From the IMG/VR virus record IMGVR_UViG_3300012209_000162, positions 1 through 21,969 of that record: DNA of 21,969 nt; one strand, 5' to 3'. The notes under the pieces are model-generated. The model saw only the letters and a list, made by a program, of their open reading frames with translations. It was not told the origin of the DNA and did no database searches. Below, in pieces: positions 14,334 through 21,900 of this stretch (positions are counted from its first letter, which is position 1; every line of letters starts with the position of its first letter). Source of the stretch: a virus. The position numbers and the translations under genes are program-made.

Positions 14334-14552
14334 GTGTATTATTATGAAGTTTTTATTCTGAAAGAGGAAGTTGTACCCACTTCAATGTCTGATTTTAAGA
14401 AGACAGGGGAAACGAGATTTCATGCAGTATATGAAGCAGCTATTCCAGACGGTAACTGTTATATTTGGGATAGTATTATGCAAGGTTTGCAACATGAAAA
14501 TAAAATCAGTTTCTTCTATTGGGCATTTATTCCTAAAGCAAAGGAATTATAA
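14334..14552 (+). CDS. Small unknown protein with GTG start
   Basis: A 72-residue protein starting at GTG 14334, one base after the sigma-factor stop. GGAG lies 7 bases upstream inside the end of the sigma gene, which supports this start. The product (MYYYEVFILKEEVV... HAVYEAAIPDG... ISFFYWAFIPKAKEL) is a compact alpha/beta sequence with many aromatic residues and no membrane span. It is tightly linked to the sigma factor and could modulate it, but no known anti-sigma motif is visible. Confidence 0.6.
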   Translation: MYYYEVFILKEEVVPTSMSDFKKTGETRFHAVYEAAIPDGNCYIWDSIMQGLQHENKISFFYWAFIPKAKEL

Positions 14553-14987
14553 ATGGAACAACCCAAAGAACCTATCACATCACTACATCCTGCATCAATC
14601 TCTGCATCAATCTACCAAAGAAATCAACCTGTTTCTAAACATGGGGATGTGATGCACGAGATGTGCGTACCAATCCTCGACTACTTTATTGAATTTGGCA
14701 ATGAGGAATTGAATACAAAAGCACTCAAAACCAGGGCATACTGGGAACAAAATCAAACATGGGTCATTGACTGGGCGCAACGCTCACGGTATTTTGTCTT
14801 AGCTGAACATGCCTGTCGTGACCTGAGAGGCTTTAAAGCAGTGATAGCAGAGGAGTCATATCAGAATGACTTTTCATCCATGCTGCTTCAAATCGCCTTA
14901 GATTGTGGAGAGCGATACAATAGACCGAAAGGCATTTCTAAGAAGAAAATAGTAGGCAAATGGAAGAGGAAAGCAAACAAGAAATGA
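14553..14987 (+). CDS. Hypothetical protein, 144 residues
   Basis: Starts directly after the previous stop with AAAGGA 7 bases upstream. It has a Ser/Pro-rich N-terminal lead of about 30 residues, a central helical region with several Trp and Asp residues (ALKTRAYWEQNQTWVIDWAQRSRYF), and a very basic tail (KGISKKKIVGKWKRKANKK). The basic tail suggests contact with nucleic acid. I recognise no family. It is coupled by ATGA to the following gene. Confidence 0.65.
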   Translation: MEQPKEPITSLHPASISASIYQRNQPVSKHGDVMHEMCVPILDYFIEFGNEELNTKALKTRAYWEQNQTWVIDWAQRSRYFVLAEHACRDLRGFKAVIAEESYQNDFSSMLLQIALDCGERYNRPKGISKKKIVGKWKRKANKK

Positions 14988-15235
14988 AACAATGGTTAAT
15001 CACTGATAAGCGAGTAGTTGAAGCTTTACAAAAAAATGGATTTGTGTGTCAGATACCATTAGAACGAGCTATAGAGGGAAGTATTTCCTTTTATACTCAA
15101 CCAGTAGGGAAAGGACATGTAAGTAACTGGCTTGAAACAGATTGCCCTATCCCGATTAATGGTTCTTATGCACTTCCTGATGGAACAATTATTCAATCAG
15201 AAGGAACAAGCCTTGTACTTTTACGACAAGCTTGA
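14984..15235 (+). CDS. Small hypothetical protein
   Basis: An 83-residue protein starting at the ATG at 14984, which overlaps the previous stop as ATGA. An ATG at 14960 would add 8 residues but overlaps more and lacks a better ribosome site. The sequence begins with a short helix (WLITDKRVVEALQKNGF) followed by beta-rich segments (SYALPDGTIIQSEGTSLVLL). No motif is recognised. It closes the rightward block before a hairpin terminator region. Confidence 0.6.
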   Translation: MKQWLITDKRVVEALQKNGFVCQIPLERAIEGSISFYTQPVGKGHVSNWLETDCPIPINGSYALPDGTIIQSEGTSLVLLRQA

Positions 15236-15292
15236 CTTCAAGGCATTCCATACTTTATCTTGAAGATGAAAATGTTAGCTGGTTATATAACG

Positions 15293-15344
15293 CACAAAAC
15301 CCTCACTTCGCCTAATTGACTGTGCGAGCGGTGAGGGTCTTGTG
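15293..15344. terminator. Bidirectional hairpin between convergent genes
   Basis: ACCCTCAC (15299-15306) pairs with GTGAGGGT (15331-15338). After one mismatch CACAA (15293-15297) pairs with TTGTG (15340-15344), and CGC/GCG extends the inside. It lies between the rightward block and the leftward membrane-protein gene, where a two-way terminator is expected. The T-run is poor on both strands. Confidence 0.55.
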
Positions 15345-15379
15345 TTTCGGTTGTAGTTCACGTTTCGGTTGTAGTTCAC
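15344..15379. repeat. Perfect 18-base tandem repeat
   Basis: GTTTCGGTTGTAGTTCAC occurs twice without a gap, at 15344-15361 and 15362-15379, directly after the hairpin. Copy number could vary by slippage. No function is evident. Confidence 0.85.
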
Positions 15380-15417
15380 AAGGAGTTCCAAGTATGCACT
15401 CCTATCATACAGCTTTT

Positions 15418-16074
15418 CTAGCCGCTTTGTCCAGGTTGTGGTACTTGTTGCCAGTTTTGAGCAGGAACAGATTGCACTTGCTGAGTTTGTAGATTATACA
15501 CCTGGTTTGGATCTGTGAATGTTGCTTGCATTTGCACAGGAGGGCCACTATTCACACCATACACCTGTGGCTGTACAGGATTGGCATAGGGCGGTTGAGG
15601 CACAGGAGTAGTAAATGCTATGTTTGACTGTTGTACTGGCGACTGGGCTTGCTGTGACGGTTGTACTACAGGTATAGCACTAGCCATGCGTAACTTGACT
15701 AATTCCTGTGCAAGAAACGGCGCAATCCGATTCGCTAATTGACCTAGATCAAGCGGTGAGGAAGTAACGACAGGAGCTTTACCTCCAATGCTCGTAACAC
15801 TTTGAACTGATTTCATAAGGTCATTAATCGGTGTGAGTTTAATAAGAGCAGTACAATATGTACCAAGTATCATAAAATCAGCAAGGGGACTTGTACCTAG
15901 TTTTCCATCCAGGAGAGCTTGTGAGAGTGCTACAAGTCCAACAATGGCAAGTAAGATAAGTTCATTAAGCCACTTAGGAAGCTTATCTTGTCGAATTAAA
16001 CCAGCGAGTACACCAAGCAAGGCAGGGAGTACAAACAGGAAAAGCGTGTGTACCTGTGATAAGTCAATTATCAT
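15418..16074 (-). CDS. Three-span membrane protein with Pro/Gln-rich tail, holin-like
   Basis: A 218-residue protein with three predicted membrane helices (about 8-26, 36-55 and 64-84) joined by short loops, and a long disordered C-terminal tail from about residue 135 rich in Pro, Gln, Val and Asn. The membrane part fits a class I holin, the phage protein that opens the inner membrane for lysis; the long PQ-rich tail is unusual. AGGAG lies about 10 bases before the ATG. A probable lysis peptidase lies nearby on the same strand. Holin identity is inferred from topology and place only; a tail- or membrane-anchoring role is possible. Confidence 0.55.
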   Translation of the reverse strand: MIIDLSQVHTLFLFVLPALLGVLAGLIRQDKLPKWLNELILLAIVGLVALSQALLDGKLGTSPLADFMILGTYCTALIKLTPINDLMKSVQSVTSIGGKAPVVTSSPLDLGQLANRIAPFLAQELVKLRMASAIPVVQPSQQAQSPVQQSNIAFTTPVPQPPYANPVQPQVYGVNSGPPVQMQATFTDPNQVYNLQTQQVQSVPAQNWQQVPQPGQSG

Positions 16075-16112
16075 GATATAATTTCTCCTAAAAGAAAGGA
16101 CAACCTACTAAA

Positions 16113-16364
16113 ATGTCTAACCAAGAAAGAGATACCAGGTTTCTAGGGTTTGCCAATCTGGAAATTGACAAACTTGAGCAAAAGCGTCTTATTCCTATCC
16201 ATCCAAAGTCTTTAAGAAATGATATGGCTATACTCCTTGCTCAATGTGCCTATGATCTGGTATTGCATGCGCTTAAAACTGTCAATGATAACGACAATCT
16301 CACGATGGGGATGTATTATATAGAGGATATTCCAGACTTTACAGAATTTCCTCCAAACGAGTAA
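16113..16364 (+). CDS. Lone rightward small protein, unknown
   Basis: An 83-residue soluble protein (helical centre NDMAILLAQCAYDLVLHALKTV, acidic end DIPDFTEFPPNE) read opposite to both neighbours. AAAGGA lies 12 bases before the ATG, and a TATAAT at 16077-16082 could be the -10 of its own promoter, though the -35 (CTGTGA) is poor. Its TAA ends at the base before the convergent peptidase stop, with no room for a terminator. Composition looks coding, but the isolation lowers my confidence. Confidence 0.55.
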   Translation: MSNQERDTRFLGFANLEIDKLEQKRLIPIHPKSLRNDMAILLAQCAYDLVLHALKTVNDNDNLTMGMYYIEDIPDFTEFPPNE

Positions 16365-17117
16365 CTAGACCTCCGTTTTCAATACATCTAAATCGTGCTG
16401 TAGTGACGCTAAAGCGGCCATTGCAGCAGCTAATGTGCTTTCAGCTTTGAGAGCGTCAAATACAGGCTTAGGCTTAGGTGGAATAGGCCATGTGCCATGC
16501 TGAAAAGAAAAGCCAGATGGCGGAGTAGGGACACCGTGAGGCATAATGGCAATACATCCGACAATATGCCCCTCTAAGAAGTTTTGCCAGGGAATAGCTA
16601 CAGGTTGCGAGAAATTAGGAGCTGCCGCCGGCTCTTCATACAGTCCATACCCCATCACATCGCTATAGCCTACCCTCAGCATCGTATGAGCGCCATGGTT
16701 CAGTGCATCAGCCCAATTGTGCAAGGTATGACCTGACTTTGCATCATGCAAGAACGATTCATCGCCTATCGTGATAAGTTGAGGCACGTTTTGACGGTTC
16801 TGTGCTTGTATTTCAGCGTGCAGCTCGTCCAGGTTGCCTAGCAATGGCTCCATATCGACATAGCCGATGTTCTGAGAATGGAGCCATTCTAATGCCTGTT
16901 CTTTGGTTGTGCCTCTTGTATCGCTACTCACATCAGGCCCGACGTACTGAGTATAGATTTGAGACATAAGCTGTGTAGGATTGGCGTATCTGGTTGGATA
17001 AGCTATCTGGCCCGCCATGGAAAGCGAGGCCTCTACGCAGCGATATTGAGATAAACCTGAGGCGAACTGGTATACATATCTGAAGTTTCCAGGAAGATGA
17101 ACCATAAAATCAGTCAT
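16365..17117 (-). CDS. C39/papain-like cysteine peptidase, possible endolysin
   Basis: A 250-residue protein with features of a papain-like peptidase. An N-terminal 'SQYRCVEASLSMAG' has a Gln24-x2-Cys27 pair (oxyanion and nucleophile). Later 'HTMLRVGYSDVMGYGL' supplies His144 and a possible Asp153, in the manner of C39-like peptidases (HxxxxxGYxD). A proline-rich linker (about 195-218) leads to a helical, coiled-coil-like end (about 220-250). There is no signal peptide. It overlaps by 8 bases with the upstream membrane-protein gene, a common holin/endolysin arrangement. It could cleave peptidoglycan cross-links, but no cell-wall-binding domain is recognised. Confidence 0.55.
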   Translation of the reverse strand: MTDFMVHLPGNFRYVYQFASGLSQYRCVEASLSMAGQIAYPTRYANPTQLMSQIYTQYVGPDVSSDTRGTTKEQALEWLHSQNIGYVDMEPLLGNLDELHAEIQAQNRQNVPQLITIGDESFLHDAKSGHTLHNWADALNHGAHTMLRVGYSDVMGYGLYEEPAAAPNFSQPVAIPWQNFLEGHIVGCIAIMPHGVPTPPSGFSFQHGTWPIPPKPKPVFDALKAESTLAAAMAALASLQHDLDVLKTEV

Positions 17118-17319
17118 GTGGAGTATTTACCCTCCCTTTCCACGTATCAACCTTGTCTTTACTCTTGTTTCTACTCACAAGTATACAGAGCAGGGAGCCA
17201 TAAGACAAGCACAGTATACTCAGTACCGCCATGATAGGCACAATCTGAGTGCAAACAACATACATAATCTCACTACAAAACAGATAAAAGAGTAGACCAT
17301 ACCAGAACCACAGCAACAT
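17110..17319 (-). CDS. Small two-span membrane protein, holin candidate
   Basis: A 69-residue protein with two hydrophobic helices (about 2-23 and 27-49) and a basic, hydrophilic C-terminus (SRNKSKDKVDTWKGR), the classic layout of class II holins. GAGG lies 5 bases upstream of the ATG. Its stop overlaps the start of the putative peptidase. It is the first gene behind the leftward promoter at 17364-17392. The high Leu/Tyr/Cys content is normal for such a protein. The holin call is inferred from topology and neighbours. Confidence 0.55.
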   Translation of the reverse strand: MLLWFWYGLLFYLFCSEIMYVVCTQIVPIMAVLSILCLSYGSLLCILVSRNKSKDKVDTWKGRVNTPHD

Positions 17320-17363
17320 ACAAACCTCACTTAAAACGAATAATTACGAGTTTTTCAAAACTG

Positions 17364-17392
17364 ATTAAAATACATACAAAAACCCTTGACAA
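17364..17392 (-). promoter_or_regulatory. Leftward promoter of the lysis genes
   Basis: On the minus strand TTGTCA (17392 to 17387) and TTTAAT (17369 to 17364) are separated by 17 bases, each one mismatch from consensus. Its -35 overlaps the -35 of the rightward promoter on the other strand. Confidence 0.6.
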
Positions 17393-17414
17393 GAATAAAA
17401 ATACATATTATAAT
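17386..17414 (+). promoter_or_regulatory. Perfect consensus sigma-70 promoter
   Basis: TTGACA (17386-17391), a 17-base AT-rich spacer and TATAAT (17409-17414) are an exact consensus, predicted to start near 17421. It reads into three small genes ending at the terminator at 18301-18330. Such strength suggests early expression by host RNA polymerase. Confidence 0.85.
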
Positions 17415-17457
17415 CCTTATAGAAGATAAAAAAACGAAAAGAAAGTGAGTTACATAC

Positions 17458-17685
17458 ATGCAAGCACCAATCATAAGCGAAGACATTTGGGGAGATGATC
17501 TGAAAGCGGTAGAGCAATGCTACTACACCGTGTACGTCTACAAGCATACTGGCCTCGGTCAGGAAGCCACATTCGAGAATGTCCTGGCTGACTCCCAGGA
17601 AGATGCAATGGCAAGAGTTGCAGGTAGCAATCCCTGGCTTCGTACCAATCCAATGTACGCTTACAAGCAAGATGGAAGAATTTAG
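17458..17685 (+). CDS. Small unknown protein behind a strong promoter
   Basis: A 75-residue acidic protein (MQAPIISEDIWGDDLKAVEQ...YYTVYVYKHTG...) with a Tyr-rich strand in the middle and a helical segment ADSQEDAMARVAG. The ribosome site is weak (AAAGTGAG about 10 bases upstream), but the perfect promoter just upstream and the terminator hairpin just after support a real gene. No family is recognised. As an early, strongly transcribed small phage protein it might target the host; that is inference. Confidence 0.65.
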   Translation: MQAPIISEDIWGDDLKAVEQCYYTVYVYKHTGLGQEATFENVLADSQEDAMARVAGSNPWLRTNPMYAYKQDGRI

Positions 17686-17694
17686 TCACCTAAT

Positions 17695-17724
17695 CGGGAG
17701 GGGTTCATTCCCTCCCGCCATTTT
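17695..17724 (+). terminator. GC-rich hairpin with short T-run
   Basis: CGGGAGGG (17695-17702) and CCCTCCCG (17710-17717) form an 8-base-pair stem with a 7-base loop, followed shortly by TTTT. It is a likely partial terminator that reduces read-through into the next two genes. Confidence 0.6.
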
Positions 17725-17738
17725 GAAAGGGAAAGAAA

Positions 17739-18128
17739 ATGACAAAGTTCAAACAAGGCGACGAAGTAAGTTTCGTAAGCAAGAAATCTGGCAACGCAGT
17801 TATCTGCATCGTTGATTTTGTTTCGCCCTCAACAGGTGAAGTTCAACTGTACAAAAAAGACAATCCAACCAGTGACCCGACGAAGATGGTATTCAAAAAT
17901 CCCTCCGAGCTGACTCTGATTCAAGCATCTGCTGAAGTGGTAGTACAGCCAAAGCAAGTAAAGCCTAAAACATTTAAATGGATGTGCCTGGAATGCGGCA
18001 CAAAGCATAATAGTTACAAATGCCCGACATGTGATAGCGACGAGAAAATACATAATACCGATGCTGACACTGATCCATCCATTCTACTTGGTGGCTCCTA
18101 CTCTGAGTCATATTATCCTGGAGAATAA
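17739..18128 (+). CDS. Zinc-ribbon protein, unknown role
   Basis: A 129-residue protein with an N-terminal beta-barrel-like segment (FKQGDEVSFVSKKSGNAVICIVDFV), which resembles small KOW/SH3-like folds. At the C-terminal side is a rubredoxin-like zinc ribbon CLECG...YKCPTCD (about 83-99), then an acidic tail. AAAGGGAAAG lies upstream of the ATG. It is the second gene of the strongly transcribed small operon. Binding to nucleic acid or RNA polymerase is conceivable, but the sequence does not show it. Confidence 0.65.
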   Translation: MTKFKQGDEVSFVSKKSGNAVICIVDFVSPSTGEVQLYKKDNPTSDPTKMVFKNPSELTLIQASAEVVVQPKQVKPKTFKWMCLECGTKHNSYKCPTCDSDEKIHNTDADTDPSILLGGSYSESYYPGE

Positions 18129-18131
18129 ATT

Positions 18132-18317
18132 ATGCCAGAACAACCAACCCAACCAAAGCGCAAACCTGGCCGTCCTGAGATTTCTCAGGAAAAGAAAAAC
18201 CAATACATGACTATCACACTTTCCCCTGAAGTGAAAGCGTACTTGAAAACCATCAAAAACAAAAGCGCATTTATTAATCAGCTTGTTAAAGAGCATATGG
18301 CACCCTCTCCCAGTTGA
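18132..18317 (+). CDS. Small ribbon-helix-helix-like DNA-binding protein
   Basis: A 61-residue protein. An AT-hook-like basic start (KRKPGRPEIS) is followed by a strand-helix-helix pattern (YMTITLSPEVKAYLKTI, then SAFINQLVKEHM) typical of Arc/MetJ-type ribbon-helix-helix repressors. GGAG lies 8 bases before the ATG. Its stop codon is inside the terminator hairpin. It is likely a transcription regulator, possibly of its own strong promoter; target sites are not known. Confidence 0.65.
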   Translation: MPEQPTQPKRKPGRPEISQEKKNQYMTITLSPEVKAYLKTIKNKSAFINQLVKEHMAPSPS

Positions 18318-18330
18318 GAGGGTGTTTTTT
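18301..18330 (+). terminator. Rho-independent terminator
   Basis: CACCCTCTC (18301-18309) and GAGAGGGTG (18316-18324) with a 6-base loop are followed by six T residues (18325-18330), a textbook intrinsic terminator for the rightward small-gene operon. Because the convergent leftward operon ends at 18332, the hairpin may also serve the other strand, though without a T-run. Confidence 0.92.
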
Positions 18331-18331
18331 C

Positions 18332-18610
18332 TTATTCCTTTGAAACTACTGCTATCCCTGGATTAGCGTCCATTCTCACAGCGATATTTTGTAGCAAGCC
18401 AATCATCAGGAACGCCCTGATAAAAGACACAGTAAAATCTGTCTCAAAAAAGAGACGTGCCAGAAAACCTGAGAGCATACAGGCAACACATAATCCTCCC
18501 GCAACCAGTATAAACCTGTAGAGCGGTCTAAGAGACGGTAAAAGCAGGGGAATAATGGCCGCTGCAAAGCCGATAAGTCCTAGCAAAATTTCTTGTGCGT
18601 AAAATGGCAT
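18332..18610 (-). CDS. Three-span small membrane protein, holin-like
   Basis: A 92-residue protein with three predicted membrane helices (about 5-24, 28-48 and 58-76) and a short hydrophilic end. The start at 18608-18610 has AAGAGG 8 bases upstream; a longer reading from 18697 would overlap its neighbour and adds no plausible sequence. It follows an XhlA-like gene at the end of the tail operon, the usual place for phage holins. The family is not identified beyond topology. Confidence 0.6.
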   Translation of the reverse strand: MPFYAQEILLGLIGFAAAIIPLLLPSLRPLYRFILVAGGLCVACMLSGFLARLFFETDFTVSFIRAFLMIGLLQNIAVRMDANPGIAVVSKE

Positions 18611-18627
18611 AATAAATACCTCTTCTT

Positions 18628-18933
18628 CTAATGGTGTGAAATAATAAGTGCGCTGATAACCGATGCCAGTATCATGCCGATGATCGTCGCAAGCCATTTG
18701 AGAAATGCCAGGAAGTTCCTAATTCTCATTTCATAACCGTTAACGGTGTCCTGAACTTGCTTTAAAATAACGGCTTGTTCTGCTTGCGCCTGTAACTGTG
18801 CATGGATATTGGTAACTTCTTGCTGCATGGTTTCAGTGCGTTCGTAGACAATCCTATCCTCTGCGACATGCTTATCAAAAGCGGCTCGTAAGCTATCAAC
18901 TGCTACTTGCACTGAATTGATGCTATTTGGCAT
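18628..18933 (-). CDS. XhlA-like coiled-coil membrane protein
   Basis: A 101-residue protein with a long helical, Gln/Glu-rich coiled coil (about 10-70) and one C-terminal membrane helix (FLKWLATIIGMILASVISALI, about 76-97). This is the architecture of haemolysin XhlA-type proteins, which act with a holin during host lysis. GAGGAGG lies 11 bases before the ATG. It sits between the tail protein and the 3-span protein. The call rests on layout and not on a strict motif. Confidence 0.6.
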   Translation of the reverse strand: MPNSINSVQVAVDSLRAAFDKHVAEDRIVYERTETMQQEVTNIHAQLQAQAEQAVILKQVQDTVNGYEMRIRNFLAFLKWLATIIGMILASVISALIISHH

Positions 18934-18954
18934 AACTATTAAATCCTCCTCTAC

Positions 18955-21900
18955 TTAATCCAATAAGCCCGACGCTAACAACTTAGACCAACTTGACAGT
19001 ACGGGTAACTCACTTGAAGTTACTACATAGTTATACAGAACCGTATTGTTTGGTTGTGTCTGCATTCCCAGGTCAACAGAATGTACTAAAAGCTGTGCAT
19101 AATTCAAGTTCTCCTCTGGAATGTTGGTTGCCAGCATTTGCCCTACTGCCAGTCCATTCCTGTACGTCTTAAATGTGGCTGTACGACCTGAAATACAGTA
19201 CCTCGTCAATAACTGATTGCCATACGTGACCGCCGCTGCAAAGCTCATATTCCTCTTTGACACATCCTCTACAGCCTCTACAATGCCCGTCCCACCCTCT
19301 ACAAGTTGAAGCGCGGCTTGCGCTGCATCATTGTTGACAATCACATCATCCACAAACGCGCCTGTATAGGAGATAATCAAGGTATCGTTAGCATCAAGAG
19401 GAAGCGCATTCACATCCTGCGCTATCACCAAATCGTTCTCAGCATAGTACCAATCACTGCCAGTAGAACCTTTCAAGCCAACGTTTTGAGGGATGTCATT
19501 CAATTTCACATCAAGGGTAACTACTGGTATAGTGCCAGGAGCTATTGGATACCTCAGAGGGAATGATGTTTGTGTGCCATTTCCTGTGAAACTATCTTGA
19601 AAAAACGCAGAGTTTGAAACGCCCGTTAAAATCTGGCGGTTCCTGTACAAGTCCCCTAATGTCTCTATCGCCAAATTGCTATCAAGTTCAATATCGCTAG
19701 GTTGACTTAGGGTATTCGATTGCAGTACCCAGGGTGCAGGCCTTGCTTGCGCTTGTGTAAATTCAAACTCGTTGAGTTGGTCAATATGCCATTTGTAGTT
19801 ACTCTGTTTTGCCATATCGTCAAGATTAGCACTGACAAAGGTTTGCCTGTAGTCAGCACTTGGCATCAAAATACCTGTATTAATCTGCGGGCCATATGCG
19901 CCAAATGAAAGTGTTTGTATCTGCGGGGTAAATGAGGCGTCAGTTGAGGCAAGATTGATACGAACTTTCGTATTGATAAGCGATACATCATCCCCAAGAG
20001 GCTGAACCCACACGCCGATAAACTGTGATGTACCTCCATTGGTAAACAAGCCTGCTTGCCCCGCTACTAAAGCTGATGTATCGTTATAGGAAATAACATC
20101 CACACCATCAAAGTACACATTTATCACGCCGCCTATGCTCGTTACTCGAATACGGTAGATAATCCCTCTCACAAACTTGATTGATGTACTTCCTATTGAG
20201 ACACCATCTCTATACAGCGTGATGGTGTTAGGAGTTAGTACTGTTGATTGGTTATCAGCAACCGAAAGGCTATAATAACTTGTGCCACTGCTATAACACC
20301 AGGATAAACCCCCGCTCTCAGATTGCGTCATATCGCATAAGATGTCCATATTTTGAGAAGAGATGCTTGTGTATAGATAGACAGCATTTGCCCCGCCTGT
20401 AGCGGTTACGCGGCTATTAGTAACATCTGGCGTCCATGTTGCAACACTTCCACCTGTCGCATTGGTCGAGGTATAGTTAGAACTGGTATCAGAGGAAAAA
20501 TCATCTACTGTTGGATCGGGTTGTACATTGATATTTCCAATAGTTCCAAGTCCCGCATATTGATTGCTTCCTGCTGCAATCTGTGAACCTGGAACTACAT
20601 TCGTTTGCCAACTTGAACCATTATTGATCGTGCTATCAACCGTGATTGTTGTTCCTGACGGTTGCAGTCCCGCCCAACTCACAAGCGTATTCCCCACTTG
20701 CCCGACGGTAGCCAGGGAAAGAGCGGGGGAGATATACGTACCAGATGAAGAAAACCGCGAAGTCACCCACGCGGTATACCCATAGACGGTAGGTTGATCT
20801 TGCTCGCTTCCTGCTGTTTCTGTGATACGTACTTTCAGATTGATGCCTGTGACATTGGTTCCTGCGGGTAGTCCTACTATCTCTTGACCATAGCTTGCTG
20901 TTTGCCAGGTACTACCGCCATTGATCGATGTTTCAAAGAGCCTGGAAGAACTGCCAGGGGCTACATCTTCCCAGAATATCCTTGAAGTTCCAACCGTCCC
21001 TACTGCATTGAGTGAGAGATTTTCAGAAACATATTGTCCTGTTAAAGCATTCAGAATTGCGAGAGAGCCATAATAGCCCGTGATCTGCACACCTGAACCA
21101 TTGTAGAGGCGCATACCAATACTACCCGCCGCGTTATAGGTATTGTCGGTTGAAGTAAGATATGGCACATCATCTATATAAATCGTGTGGTTTGTGTGCG
21201 ATGCATCAACGCTGTTGACAACTACTTTCAAGGTATAAAAGCCTGAAACTGTTAAAGTAAGAGCTTGTGTGGCTATTTGTGTGCGAGTGCCTCCCCCACT
21301 TCCTGAATTAGTACCTCTGATTAAAGTAACAGCCGTTGAAGAGACTTCTACCGCATAGGCAAAGCTATTGTCATTATTTTGCCAGCCTGTTGTTCTGTAC
21401 ACTACGCCAATGTTGCCAGTTCCGGCGGTTGGTATCTGAACATTTACAGATAGCGTGAAATTTTGCCATGTTGCACCTGCTCCAACCATCTTGACACGTG
21501 CATCTGCTCCGGTGTTTGTCTGTACTTTCAACTGATTGGCGTTCAGTGTTTGCGTCGGTGAAGCAGTTCCATAGACGGTTTGATCGCTAGAAAGCGAGTT
21601 GGTATCACTATCTTTCCAGTCACGCCAGAAACCAGTTAAGCCTAATCCTGAATTAGAAGCTGCAACTAAGTTCGTGAGTGTGCCAGCATTGAAATCTGAA
21701 TCCGATGTCCGTGTATATTTCACATCGGTTTGTGTGCTCGTATAGCCAGGCACAATTGACACCGCCACTTGACTGAGCGATGGACTGAGCAGGGGGGTTT
21801 TCCCTGTGATAGCCATGCTTTCCTTGAGTAACAGCGAGATGCCATTTAAATACGTGCCAGGTGTGATTATCCCTAGTTTGGCTTTATTGGTAGCAGCTTG

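Noticed and set aside
14371-14652. Plus-strand open frame of 93 codons after the sigma gene
   Set aside because: It lies in another frame over the 72-residue and 144-residue genes, which have good ribosome sites; it has none and its composition looks non-coding.
17579-17815. Plus-strand open frame of 78 codons
   Set aside because: It crosses the terminator hairpin at 17695-17724 and overlaps two better supported genes in another frame.
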